Positions 36,310 to 44,239 of a DNA stretch of 47,738 nucleotides are shown here, piece by piece; position 1 is the stretch's first letter, and each line of letters opens with the position of its first letter. This stretch comes from Pseudomonas extremorientalis (GTDB lineage Bacteria > Pseudomonadota > Gammaproteobacteria > Pseudomonadales > Pseudomonadaceae): NCBI RefSeq assembly GCF_001870465.1, contig NZ_MDGK01000063.1, positions 1 to 47,738 on the forward strand. Direction: 5' to 3'. The notes below the pieces were generated by a model. The model saw only the letters and a program-made list of their open reading frames with translations. It searched no databases and was not told where the DNA came from. The translations under genes and the position numbers were made by a program.

Positions 36310-39249
36310 TCAGCTCAGCCCCAGCGCCTGCCAGATTCGCATTACCTGGCGCCGTTCGTCGGCAAACTGATCCCCGGCCACTGTACCGGCCTCGTTCTGC
36401 AAGGCCTGGCGGTGCGCGGCGGATCGGTAGGCCTTATACACCTCACGCAGCAGATGGGCATCGGCGGCGGGCATCAAGCCTACCTGCTCCAGGCCTTCCA
36501 GAATGCGGATATTGTCGGTGTAGCGCAGCAACGATGGATGTTGCGCAGACCACGCCAAAGCCGCGTATTGCACCATAAATTCAATATCGACGATACCTCC
36601 GGCGTCCTGCTTGAGGTCGAACAGCGCCGTGGCTTCGAAGGCATTGGCGCCGGTGCCGGCCGCCGTGCCCTTGGTGCCCAGGTTGTCACGCATCTTGGCG
36701 CGCATCTCGCTGACCTCCTGGCGCAGCTTCGCCAGGTCCCGCTCCTGCCCCAATACCTTAGCCCGTACCCGCTCGAACGCCTGGCCCACATCCTGGCTGC
36801 CCACCAGCACCCGCGCACGGATCAGGGCCTGATGCTCCCAGGTCCAGGCTTCATTTTGCTGATAGCGCTCAAACGCCCCCAGCGAACTCACCAACAAACC
36901 GGATGCGCCGGAAGGTCGCAGGCGCATGTCCACTTCATACAACTGGCCCGAGTTGGTCTGGGTGGTCAGCAGGTGGATGATGCGCTGGCCCAGGCGCGTG
37001 AAGAACTGCGCACCGTCGATAGGCTTGGCGCCATCGGTTTCCGCCTGGGGATCACCGTCGTGGATAAACACCAGGTCCAGGTCCGAACCATGCCCCAGTT
37101 CTATACCGCCGACTTTCCCATAACCGACAATGATAAACCCAGGATCGCACAGGGTGCCGTCCAACCGCTGCGGCGAGCCATGGCGCGCCACGGTCTGGCG
37201 CCAGGCCAGGGCCAGCACTTGTTCGAGGATGGCCTCGGCGAGCCAGGTCAGGTAGTCGCTGACTTTCATCAGCGGCAGGCTGCCGGCGATCTCCGAGGCC
37301 GCCACGCGCAGGCGGTGGGCCAGCTTGAAGTGCCGCAGGGCTTCCATCTGTTGCTCAAGGTCATCTTCGGGGATGCGTGTAAGACGCTCGCGCAGTTCGG
37401 CGGCCAGTTCCGGCGCCAGCGGTGGCTTGAACAGGCGGCCTTCGTTGAGCAATTCGTCGAGCAACAGCGGGAAACGGGTGATCTGCTCGGCGATCCACGG
37501 GCTGGCGGCGCACAGGGTCAGCAGGCGGCGCAGGGCATCGGGGTTTTCCGTGAGCAGCACCAGATAAGCGGAACGCCGGGCGACGGCTTCCACCAGCGGC
37601 AACACGCGCTCCAGCACCAGGTCCGGGTTGGCGTGCTCGACCGCCTGGGCAAGCAGGCGCGGTATAAAAGCATCCAACCGTTCGCGCCCCAAACGCTGCA
37701 TGGCACGCAGTTGCGGGCTGTTGCGCAGGCCGGCCAACGCCTTGAGCGCCTTGGCCGCGTCGGTAAAACCACCTTCGGCCAACTGACGGCAGGCCGCCTC
37801 TTCATCCTGGGATTCCTCCCAAAGCGGCAACCACTCACCGCCCACCACCAACTCGCTTTCTTCGCCCTCTTCTTCATCCGGATCGGCGATCACCTGGCGG
37901 AAGTGCCAGTCCACCCGACCGCGCCAGTACATCAGGCGCTCGTGGAAAGCGTCCCAATCGGCAAAGCCCAACATAAAAGCAATGCGCGCCTGGTCTTCGG
38001 GGCTGTCCGGAAGCATTTGTGTCTGGCGATCGGCAATCGCCTGGATCGCGTGCTCGGTGTAACGCAGGAATTCGTAGCCATTGCGCAATTCGGCAATCAC
38101 CGCCGGCGGCAGGTAACCCTGGCCTTCCAGGGTGCCGAGCACCTTGAGCAGCGGGCGCTGTTGCAGGCTCAGGTCGCGGCCGCCGTGGATCAACTGGAAC
38201 GCCTGGGCGATAAACTCCACTTCGCGGATGCCGCCCGAGCCCAGCTTGATGTTGTCGGCCATGCCTTTGCGCCGTACTTCCTGCTGAATCAACTGCTTCA
38301 TCGTGCGCAGCGCTTCGATGGCGGAGAAGTCCAGGTAGCGGCGATAGACGAACGGCCGCAGCATGTCGAGCAGTTGTGCACCGGCCACCTGGTCGCCGGC
38401 CACGACCCGCGCCTTGATCATGGCGTAGCGTTCCCAGTCACGGCCCTGATCCTGGTAATACTGCTCCAGCGCGTTGAAGCTCAGTACCAGCGCACCGGCC
38501 GAGCCGTAGGGACGCAGGCGCATGTCGACGCGAAACACAAAGCCGTCAACGGTGATCGGGTCGAGGGCCTTGATCAGTTTCTGACCAAGGCGGATAAAAA
38601 ACTCCTGGTTATCCAGGGCGCGTTTCACACCCACCGTCTCGCCACCTTCCGGGTAGGCGAAGATCAAGTCGATATCCGACGACAGGTTCAACTCCACCGC
38701 ACCGAGCTTGCCCATGCCGAGGATCACCATGTGCTGCGGCTCGCCGCTGCGCCGCCCGGTGGGCGTGCCGAACTGTACGCAGTGGCGTTGGTACAGCCAC
38801 TGGTAGGCCTGGTCGATGCAGGCGTCGGCCATGTCGGAAAGGTCGCGGCAGGTTTGCACCAGGTCGGCCTGGCGGGTCAGGTCGCGCCAGATGATGCGCA
38901 CTTGCTGGCGCGTGCGCTGGCGACGCAGCACACGGCCGAGTTCATCTTCTGTTTCGACTTGTTGCACGGCGCCAGCAATCTGCCCGCACAGCTCGCCGGG
39001 CGCAAAACCCCGGTCCAATTCGCCCCAGGCGGCCAGTTCGAGCAACATCAAAGGGTCACGAACACTCTGTTCAATGACGAAATCACTGGCGGCGCACACG
39101 CGGGCGAAGTCGGCCCACCGTTGCGGCGTCCACGCAGAAAGTCCATGATCGTCGTCCAGCGCGGCCACTGCGTCACGAAATGACTGCTCGGCCCGCTGGG
39201 CTTTTGGCAAGAGAATGGCCGGTAGTTGGGCCAGTGTTGGAAGGCTCAT
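36310..39249 (-). CDS. glnE: Bifunctional glutamine synthetase adenylyltransferase/deadenylase GlnE
   Basis: GlnE attaches AMP to, and removes it from, glutamine synthetase under control of PII, matching nitrogen assimilation to supply. The 979-residue protein has the expected duplicated nucleotidyltransferase fold. The N-terminal deadenylylating half contains NLSSDIDLIFAYPEGGE at about residue 190, with SGGIREVEFIAQAFQLIHGG further on. The C-terminal adenylylating half has LGHGSDLDLVFIHDGD at about 720 and KQDAGGIVDIEFMVQYAAL. The gene is divergent from aceE across 383 bp, a region holding the aceE promoter. Confidence 0.97.
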   Translation of the reverse strand: MSLPTLAQLPAILLPKAQRAEQSFRDAVAALDDDHGLSAWTPQRWADFARVCAASDFVIEQSVRDPLMLLELAAWGELDRGFAPGELCGQIAGAVQQVETEDELGRVLRRQRTRQQVRIIWRDLTRQADLVQTCRDLSDMADACIDQAYQWLYQRHCVQFGTPTGRRSGEPQHMVILGMGKLGAVELNLSSDIDLIFAYPEGGETVGVKRALDNQEFFIRLGQKLIKALDPITVDGFVFRVDMRLRPYGSAGALVLSFNALEQYYQDQGRDWERYAMIKARVVAGDQVAGAQLLDMLRPFVYRRYLDFSAIEALRTMKQLIQQEVRRKGMADNIKLGSGGIREVEFIAQAFQLIHGGRDLSLQQRPLLKVLGTLEGQGYLPPAVIAELRNGYEFLRYTEHAIQAIADRQTQMLPDSPEDQARIAFMLGFADWDAFHERLMYWRGRVDWHFRQVIADPDEEEGEESELVVGGEWLPLWEESQDEEAACRQLAEGGFTDAAKALKALAGLRNSPQLRAMQRLGRERLDAFIPRLLAQAVEHANPDLVLERVLPLVEAVARRSAYLVLLTENPDALRRLLTLCAASPWIAEQITRFPLLLDELLNEGRLFKPPLAPELAAELRERLTRIPEDDLEQQMEALRHFKLAHRLRVAASEIAGSLPLMKVSDYLTWLAEAILEQVLALAWRQTVARHGSPQRLDGTLCDPGFIIVGYGKVGGIELGHGSDLDLVFIHDGDPQAETDGAKPIDGAQFFTRLGQRIIHLLTTQTNSGQLYEVDMRLRPSGASGLLVSSLGAFERYQQNEAWTWEHQALIRARVLVGSQDVGQAFERVRAKVLGQERDLAKLRQEVSEMRAKMRDNLGTKGTAAGTGANAFEATALFDLKQDAGGIVDIEFMVQYAALAWSAQHPSLLRYTDNIRILEGLEQVGLMPAADAHLLREVYKAYRSAAHRQALQNEAGTVAGDQFADERRQVMRIWQALGLS

Positions 39250-39452
39250 GGTCTATCCTTGATCGGCGTGTAATTGGCTACGTGTTGTGAACGCAAGGAC
39301 CACGCTCTATGAAGGACTGTCGAACAAAGGTTAGAAATAGCTGAAATTAATTTCATTTTGGCAGCCAACATCAAGCTTTCACCTTTTCTTGTTCGCAAAA
39401 GATCAACAATAACGATTATGCTCACCAGCCAGACCGAGCCATACGCTCAGTC

Positions 39453-39480
39453 TTGTGTAGTTTTACTACTCGTATATACA
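39453..39480 (+). promoter_or_regulatory. Probable aceE promoter
   Basis: TTGTGT at 39453-39458 and TATACA at 39475-39480 are separated by 16 bp and would start transcription near 39487, about 145 bases before the aceE start codon. A palindromic site (39457-39469) fills the spacer. The rest of the 383-bp glnE-aceE gap (39250-39632) holds the second palindrome and no gene that I can support. Confidence 0.5.
39457..39469. promoter_or_regulatory. Operator-like palindrome 1 upstream of aceE
   Basis: GTAGTTTTACTAC is GTAGT-TTT-ACTAC, a perfect 5-bp inverted repeat with a 3-base centre. The GT-N3-AC core is of the kind bound by FadR-type GntR regulators such as PdhR. It sits between the predicted -35 and -10 boxes. 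Which protein binds is inference. Confidence 0.6.
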
Positions 39481-39507
39481 TTCGAAAGGCTGAAATGGCC
39501 GACGATT

Positions 39508-39522
39508 TGTAGTAAAACTACA
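39508..39522. promoter_or_regulatory. Operator-like palindrome 2 upstream of aceE
   Basis: TGTAGTAAAACTACA is a perfect 6-bp inverted repeat around AAA. Its inner 13 bases are the exact reverse complement of the first site, 52 bp centre to centre, close to five helical turns. It would lie at about +21 to +35 of the aceE transcript. Confidence 0.62.
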
Positions 39523-39632
39523 GGACGCCGAAGCAACCTTCGGCCATCCAAGAATTTATGTCGTCTGCCCACAAGGCCAGTCGCAAACTTCAGGCAACCG
39601 ATTCTGGTAGCCTTTCCGCCCTGGAGCAAGCC

Positions 39633-42278
39633 ATGCAAGACCTCGATCCCGTCGAAACCCAGGAATGGCTGGACGCCCTGGAATCGGTTCTCGACAAAGA
39701 AGGCGAAGACCGTGCTCACTACCTGATGACCCGTATGGGCGAACTCGCGACCCGCAGCGGCTCGCAACTGCCTTACGCCATCACTACGCCATACCGCAAC
39801 ACCATCCCCGTTACCCACGAAGCACGCATGCCTGGCGACCTGTTCATGGAACGCCGCATTCGCTCGCTGGTACGTTGGAACGCCATGGCGATGGTAATGC
39901 GCACGAACTTGAAAGATTCGGACCTGGGCGGTCACATCTCCAGCTTCGCTTCCAGCGCAACCCTGTATGACATCGGCTTCAACTACTTCTTCCAGGCCCC
40001 GACCGACGAACACGGCGGCGACCTGATCTACTTCCAGGGCCACACCTCGCCAGGCGTCTACGCCCGTGCGTTCATGGAAGGCCGCATCAGCGAAGAACAC
40101 ATGAACAACTTCCGCCAGGAAGTGGACGGTAACGGCCTGTCGTCGTACCCGCACCCTTGGCTGATGCCTGAGTTCTGGCAGTTCCCGACCGTTTCCATGG
40201 GCCTGGGCCCGATCCAGGCGATCTACCAGGCACGCTTCATGAAGTACCTGGAAGCCCGTGGCTTCATCCCTGAAGGAAAGCAGAAAGTCTGGTGCTTCCT
40301 GGGCGACGGCGAGTGCGACGAGCCGGAATCCCTGGGCGCCATCTCCCTGGCCGGCCGCGAGAAGCTGGACAACCTGATCTTCGTCATCAACTGCAACCTG
40401 CAGCGCCTCGACGGCCCGGTTCGCGGCAACGGCAAGATCATCCAGGAACTCGAAGGCGTATTCCGCGGCGCCCAGTGGAACGTGACCAAAGTCATCTGGG
40501 GCCGTTTCTGGGACCCACTGCTGGCCAAGGACGTCGACGGTATCCTGCAACGTCGCATGGACGAAGTCATCGACGGCGAGTACCAGAACTACAAGGCCAA
40601 GGACGGCGCGTTCGTCCGCGAACACTTCTTCAACACGCCTGAACTCAAGGCGATGGTTGCCGACCTGTCCGACGACGAGATCTGGAAACTCAACCGTGGC
40701 GGCCACGACCCGTACAAGGTCTATGCGGCGTACCACGAAGCGGTCAACCACAAAGAACAACCGACTGTCATCCTGGCCAAGACCATCAAGGGTTATGGCA
40801 CCGGTGCCGGCGAAGCGAAGAACACCGCGCACAACACCAAGAAAGTCGATGTCGACAGCCTGAAGTTGTTCCGCGACCGCTTCGACATCCCGGTCAAGGA
40901 CGAAGAACTGGAAAACCTGCCGTTCTTCAAGCCGGAGCCGAACAGCGCCGAAGCCCGCTACCTGGCCGAGCGCCGCGCCGCACTGGGTGGTTTCGTGCCA
41001 CAGCGTCGCGCCAACAGCTTCAGCGTACCGACGCCGGACCTGAGCACCCTCAAGGCTATCCTTGACGGCTCGGGCGACCGTGAAATCTCCACCACCATGG
41101 CCTTCGTGCGGATCCTCGCGCAGCTGGTCAAGGACAAGGACATCGGCCCGCGCATCGTCCCGATCATTCCGGACGAAGCCCGTACCTTCGGTATGGAAGG
41201 CATGTTCCGTCAGTTGGGCATCTACTCCTCCGTCGGCCAGCTCTACGAGCCAGTCGATAAAGACCAGGTGATGTTCTACAAGGAAGACAAGAAGGGCCAG
41301 ATCCTCGAAGAAGGCATCAACGAAGCGGGCGCAATGAGCTCCTTCATCGCTGCCGGTACTTCGTACTCCAGCCACAACCAGCCGATGCTGCCGTTCTACA
41401 TCTTCTACTCGATGTTCGGCTTCCAGCGTATCGGCGACCTGGCCTGGGCAGCAGGCGACAGCCGTACCCGTGGTTTCCTGATCGGCGGCACCGCCGGTCG
41501 TACCACGCTGAACGGCGAAGGCCTGCAACACGAAGACGGTCACAGCCACATCCTGGCTGCCACCATCCCGAACTGCCGCACCTTTGATCCAACCTACGGC
41601 TACGAGCTGGCGGTGATCATCCAGGACGGCATGAAGAAGATGACCGAAGAGCAGCAGGACGTTTTCTACTACATCACCGTGATGAACGAGTCCTACCAGC
41701 AGCCAGCCATGCCGGCCGGCGTGGAAGAAGGCATCATCAAGGGCATGTACCTGCTCGAAGAAGACACCAAGGAAGCAGCGCACCACGTACAACTGATGGG
41801 CTCCGGCACCATCCTGCGCGAAGTGCGTGAAGCGGCCAAGATCCTGCGTGACGAGTTCAACGTCGGCGCCGACGTATGGAGCGTGACCAGCTTCAACGAA
41901 CTGCGTCGCGATGGCCTGGCCGTAGAGCGTCACAACCGCCTGCACCCTGGCCAGAAGCCACAGCGCACCTTCGTTGAAGAGTGCCTGACCGGCCGTAAAG
42001 GCCCGGTGATCGCTTCGACCGACTACATGAAACTGTTTGCTGAACAAATTCGCCAGTGGGTCCCGTCCAAGGAATTCAAAGTCCTGGGCACCGACGGTTT
42101 CGGCCGCAGTGACAGCCGCAAGAAGCTGCGTCACTTCTTCGAAGTTGACCGTCACTTCGTGGTGTTGGCAGCCCTGGAAGCCTTGGCTGACCGTGGTGAG
42201 ATCGAACCGAAGGTGGTGGCTGACGCTATCGTCAAGTTCGGGATCAACCCGGAAAAACGCAACCCACTGGACTGCTGA
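39633..42278 (+). CDS. aceE: Pyruvate dehydrogenase E1 component AceE
   Basis: AceE decarboxylates pyruvate with thiamine diphosphate and passes the acetyl group to lipoyl groups on AceF. The 881-residue homodimeric-type E1 has the ThDP motif GDG-x-n-N in CFLGDGECDEPESLGAISLA and FVINCN at about residues 225-260. It also has the Pseudomonas-typical start MQDLDPVETQEWLDAL. The ATG at 39633 has GGAG six bases upstream and gives the usual length. The frame is open to an ATG at 39558, which would add 25 residues but lacks a good ribosome binding site. It is followed after 11 bp by aceF. Confidence 0.96.
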   Translation: MQDLDPVETQEWLDALESVLDKEGEDRAHYLMTRMGELATRSGSQLPYAITTPYRNTIPVTHEARMPGDLFMERRIRSLVRWNAMAMVMRTNLKDSDLGGHISSFASSATLYDIGFNYFFQAPTDEHGGDLIYFQGHTSPGVYARAFMEGRISEEHMNNFRQEVDGNGLSSYPHPWLMPEFWQFPTVSMGLGPIQAIYQARFMKYLEARGFIPEGKQKVWCFLGDGECDEPESLGAISLAGREKLDNLIFVINCNLQRLDGPVRGNGKIIQELEGVFRGAQWNVTKVIWGRFWDPLLAKDVDGILQRRMDEVIDGEYQNYKAKDGAFVREHFFNTPELKAMVADLSDDEIWKLNRGGHDPYKVYAAYHEAVNHKEQPTVILAKTIKGYGTGAGEAKNTAHNTKKVDVDSLKLFRDRFDIPVKDEELENLPFFKPEPNSAEARYLAERRAALGGFVPQRRANSFSVPTPDLSTLKAILDGSGDREISTTMAFVRILAQLVKDKDIGPRIVPIIPDEARTFGMEGMFRQLGIYSSVGQLYEPVDKDQVMFYKEDKKGQILEEGINEAGAMSSFIAAGTSYSSHNQPMLPFYIFYSMFGFQRIGDLAWAAGDSRTRGFLIGGTAGRTTLNGEGLQHEDGHSHILAATIPNCRTFDPTYGYELAVIIQDGMKKMTEEQQDVFYYITVMNESYQQPAMPAGVEEGIIKGMYLLEEDTKEAAHHVQLMGSGTILREVREAAKILRDEFNVGADVWSVTSFNELRRDGLAVERHNRLHPGQKPQRTFVEECLTGRKGPVIASTDYMKLFAEQIRQWVPSKEFKVLGTDGFGRSDSRKKLRHFFEVDRHFVVLAALEALADRGEIEPKVVADAIVKFGINPEKRNPLDC

Positions 42279-42289
42279 GGAGACTTTTT

Positions 42290-43924
42290 GTGAGCGAACT
42301 CATTCGCGTACCTGACATCGGCAGCGGTGAAGGTGAAGTAATCGAGCTGTTTGTGAAGGTCGGCGACACCGTCGAAGCCGACCAGAGCATCCTGACCCTG
42401 GAATCGGACAAGGCGAGCATGGAAATCCCTGCTCCCAAGGCCGGCGTGGTCAAGAGCCTGAAAGTGAAGCTGGGCGACCGCCTGAAAGAAGGCGACGAAC
42501 TGCTGGAGCTGGAAATCGAAGGTGCCGCTGATGCGGCCCCTGCGCCGGCGGCCCCTGCTGCCGCCGCTGCACCTGCGCCTGCTGCTGAAAAACCTGCCGA
42601 AGCGCCTGCCGCTGCGGCTGCCGCACCTGCCGCCGCCACTGTCCAGGACATTCACGTCCCGGACATCGGTTCGTCGGGCAAGGCCAAGATCATTGAGCTG
42701 CTGGTCAAGGTCGGCGACACCGTCGAAGCCGACCAGTCGCTGATCACCCTGGAGTCCGACAAAGCCTCCATGGAAATCCCTTCGCCGGCTGCCGGCGTGG
42801 TGGAAAGCATTGCGGTCAAGCTGGAAGACGAAGTCGGCACCGGTGACTTCATCCTCAAGCTGAAAGTACAAGGCGCTGCGCCTGCCGCCGCCCCGGCCGC
42901 TGCGCCAGCCGCCAAGGCTGAAGCCGCACCGGCTGCCGCTGCACCTGCACCTGCTGCAAAAGTCGAGGCCGCTCCGGCCGCTGCTGCCGCACCTGCGCCA
43001 AGCGGTGCCAAGGTTCACGCCGGCCCCGCCGTGCGTCAACTGGCCCGTGAGTTCGGCGTTGAGCTGAGCGCTGTGGCGGCCACTGGCCCTCACGGTCGCG
43101 TGTTGAAGGAAGACGTGCAGGTTTACGTCAAGGCCATGATGCAGAAAGCCAAGGAAGCGCCAGCTGCTGGTGGCGCTACCGGTGGTTCGGGCATTCCGCC
43201 GATCCGCACCGTGGACTTCAGCCGCTTCGGCGAAGTAGAAGAAGTGCCGATGACCCGCCTGATGCAAATCGGCGCGGCCGGCCTGCACGCCAGCTGGCTG
43301 AACATCCCGCACGTGACGCAGTTCGACCAGGCCGACATCACCGACCTGGAAGCTTTCCGCGTTGCGCAGAAAGCCGTGGCCGAAAAAGCCGGCGTGAAAC
43401 TGACCGTGCTGCCGCTGCTGCTCAAGGCCTGTGCCTACCTGCTCAAGGAGCTGCCGGACTTCAACAGTTCGCTGGCGCCAAGCGGCAAGGCGATCATCCG
43501 CAAGAAGTACGTGCACATCGGTTTCGCGGTGGACACCCCGGATGGCCTGCTGGTACCGGTGATCAAGAACGTCGACCAGAAGAGCCTGCTGCAACTCGCA
43601 GCCGAAGCCGCCGCGCTGGCTGCCAAGGCCCGCGACAAGAAGCTCACCCCGGACGACATGCAGGGCGCATGCTTCACCATCTCCAGCCTCGGTCACATTG
43701 GCGGTACTGGCTTTACGCCAATCGTCAACGCGCCGGAAGTGGCGATCCTGGGTGTGTCCAAGGCGACTATCCAGCCGGTTTGGGACGGTAAAGCGTTCCA
43801 GCCGAAGCTGATGCTGCCGCTGTCGCTGTCCTACGATCACCGTGTGATCAACGGCGCCGCCGCTGCGCGCTTCACCCAGCGTCTGGGCCAAGTGCTGAAC
43901 GATATCCGCACGATCTTGCTGTAA
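42290..43924 (+). CDS. aceF: Pyruvate dehydrogenase E2 (dihydrolipoamide acetyltransferase) AceF
   Basis: AceF forms the core of the pyruvate dehydrogenase complex and moves acetyl from lipoyl-lysine to CoA. The 544-residue protein has two lipoyl domains, with modified lysines in ESDKASMEIPAPKAG (about residue 44) and ESDKASMEIPSPAAG (about 161). Long Ala/Pro linkers follow each. A peripheral subunit-binding domain begins HAGPAVRQLAREFGVELSAV, and the catalytic domain has LSYDHRVINGAAAARFTQRL with the active-site His. Asn replaces the Asp of the E. coli DHRxxDG motif, as in Azotobacter and other pseudomonads. The start is GTG with GAGGAGA upstream. The E3 gene is not in this window. Confidence 0.97.
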   Translation: MSELIRVPDIGSGEGEVIELFVKVGDTVEADQSILTLESDKASMEIPAPKAGVVKSLKVKLGDRLKEGDELLELEIEGAADAAPAPAAPAAAAAPAPAAEKPAEAPAAAAAAPAAATVQDIHVPDIGSSGKAKIIELLVKVGDTVEADQSLITLESDKASMEIPSPAAGVVESIAVKLEDEVGTGDFILKLKVQGAAPAAAPAAAPAAKAEAAPAAAAPAPAAKVEAAPAAAAAPAPSGAKVHAGPAVRQLAREFGVELSAVAATGPHGRVLKEDVQVYVKAMMQKAKEAPAAGGATGGSGIPPIRTVDFSRFGEVEEVPMTRLMQIGAAGLHASWLNIPHVTQFDQADITDLEAFRVAQKAVAEKAGVKLTVLPLLLKACAYLLKELPDFNSSLAPSGKAIIRKKYVHIGFAVDTPDGLLVPVIKNVDQKSLLQLAAEAAALAAKARDKKLTPDDMQGACFTISSLGHIGGTGFTPIVNAPEVAILGVSKATIQPVWDGKAFQPKLMLPLSLSYDHRVINGAAAARFTQRLGQVLNDIRTILL

Positions 43925-43932
43925 ACCGTCAC

Positions 43933-43956
43933 GGCCTCCTCTTCACTGAGGAGGCC
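43933..43956 (+). terminator. Hairpin after aceF
   Basis: GGCCTCCTC and GAGGAGGCC form a 9-bp stem with a 6-base loop starting 9 bp after the aceF stop. There is no T-run, so it may protect the 3' end rather than terminate, with the true terminator downstream. Confidence 0.55.
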
Positions 43957-43995
43957 TGGCTGTATCGATTTTCGAGCGCCACGCTCGTACCTCAA

Positions 43996-44021
43996 CCCCG
44001 CCACTTGGCGGGGCTTTTTTT
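43996..44021 (+). terminator. Intrinsic terminator of aceEF
   Basis: CCCCGCC and GGCGGGG form a 7-bp stem with an ACTT loop, followed by C and a run of eight T. This is a textbook rho-independent terminator 72 bp after aceF. The remainder of the 315-bp gap to the next gene (44022-44239) should hold the dipA promoter; I found no clear boxes. Confidence 0.9.
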
Positions 44022-44239
44022 GCCGGCTTTCAGGCAGGAAACTGGACATACAAGACAGGTTTGTACACCTTCCATCACCTCGATTGCAGAAATCCCTTCC
44101 GCAGCCGATAACCCCGTTATAGCACTTAGCCTTCATCCTCTCTTGTCAGCCCGCGCCGCATGATGCAACCTTGCCGCAGGCAACAGAAAAGAGGGCGTGA
44201 GCCCGGCGCCGTGCGCGTTATTTCAAGTGAGTCTCCCCC

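Noticed and set aside
35128..39183. A 1351-codon open frame on the plus strand opposite waaC, waaF and glnE
   Set aside because: It is antisense to three well-recognised genes and its translation is low-complexity and resembles nothing. GC-rich third positions keep the complementary frame open by chance.
39447..42155. A 902-codon minus-strand frame opposite aceE
   Set aside because: It covers the full antisense of AceE and even its promoter and palindromes; no ribosome binding site or recognisable domain.
43864..43890. AceF active site has Asn instead of the Asp of DHRxxDG
   Set aside because: The same DHRVINGA form is normal in Azotobacter and Pseudomonas pyruvate dehydrogenase E2, so it is not a defect.
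42152..43891. A long minus-strand frame opposite aceF
   Set aside because: The Ala/Pro-rich linkers of AceF leave the antisense frame open, giving Gly/Arg/Ser-rich nonsense.
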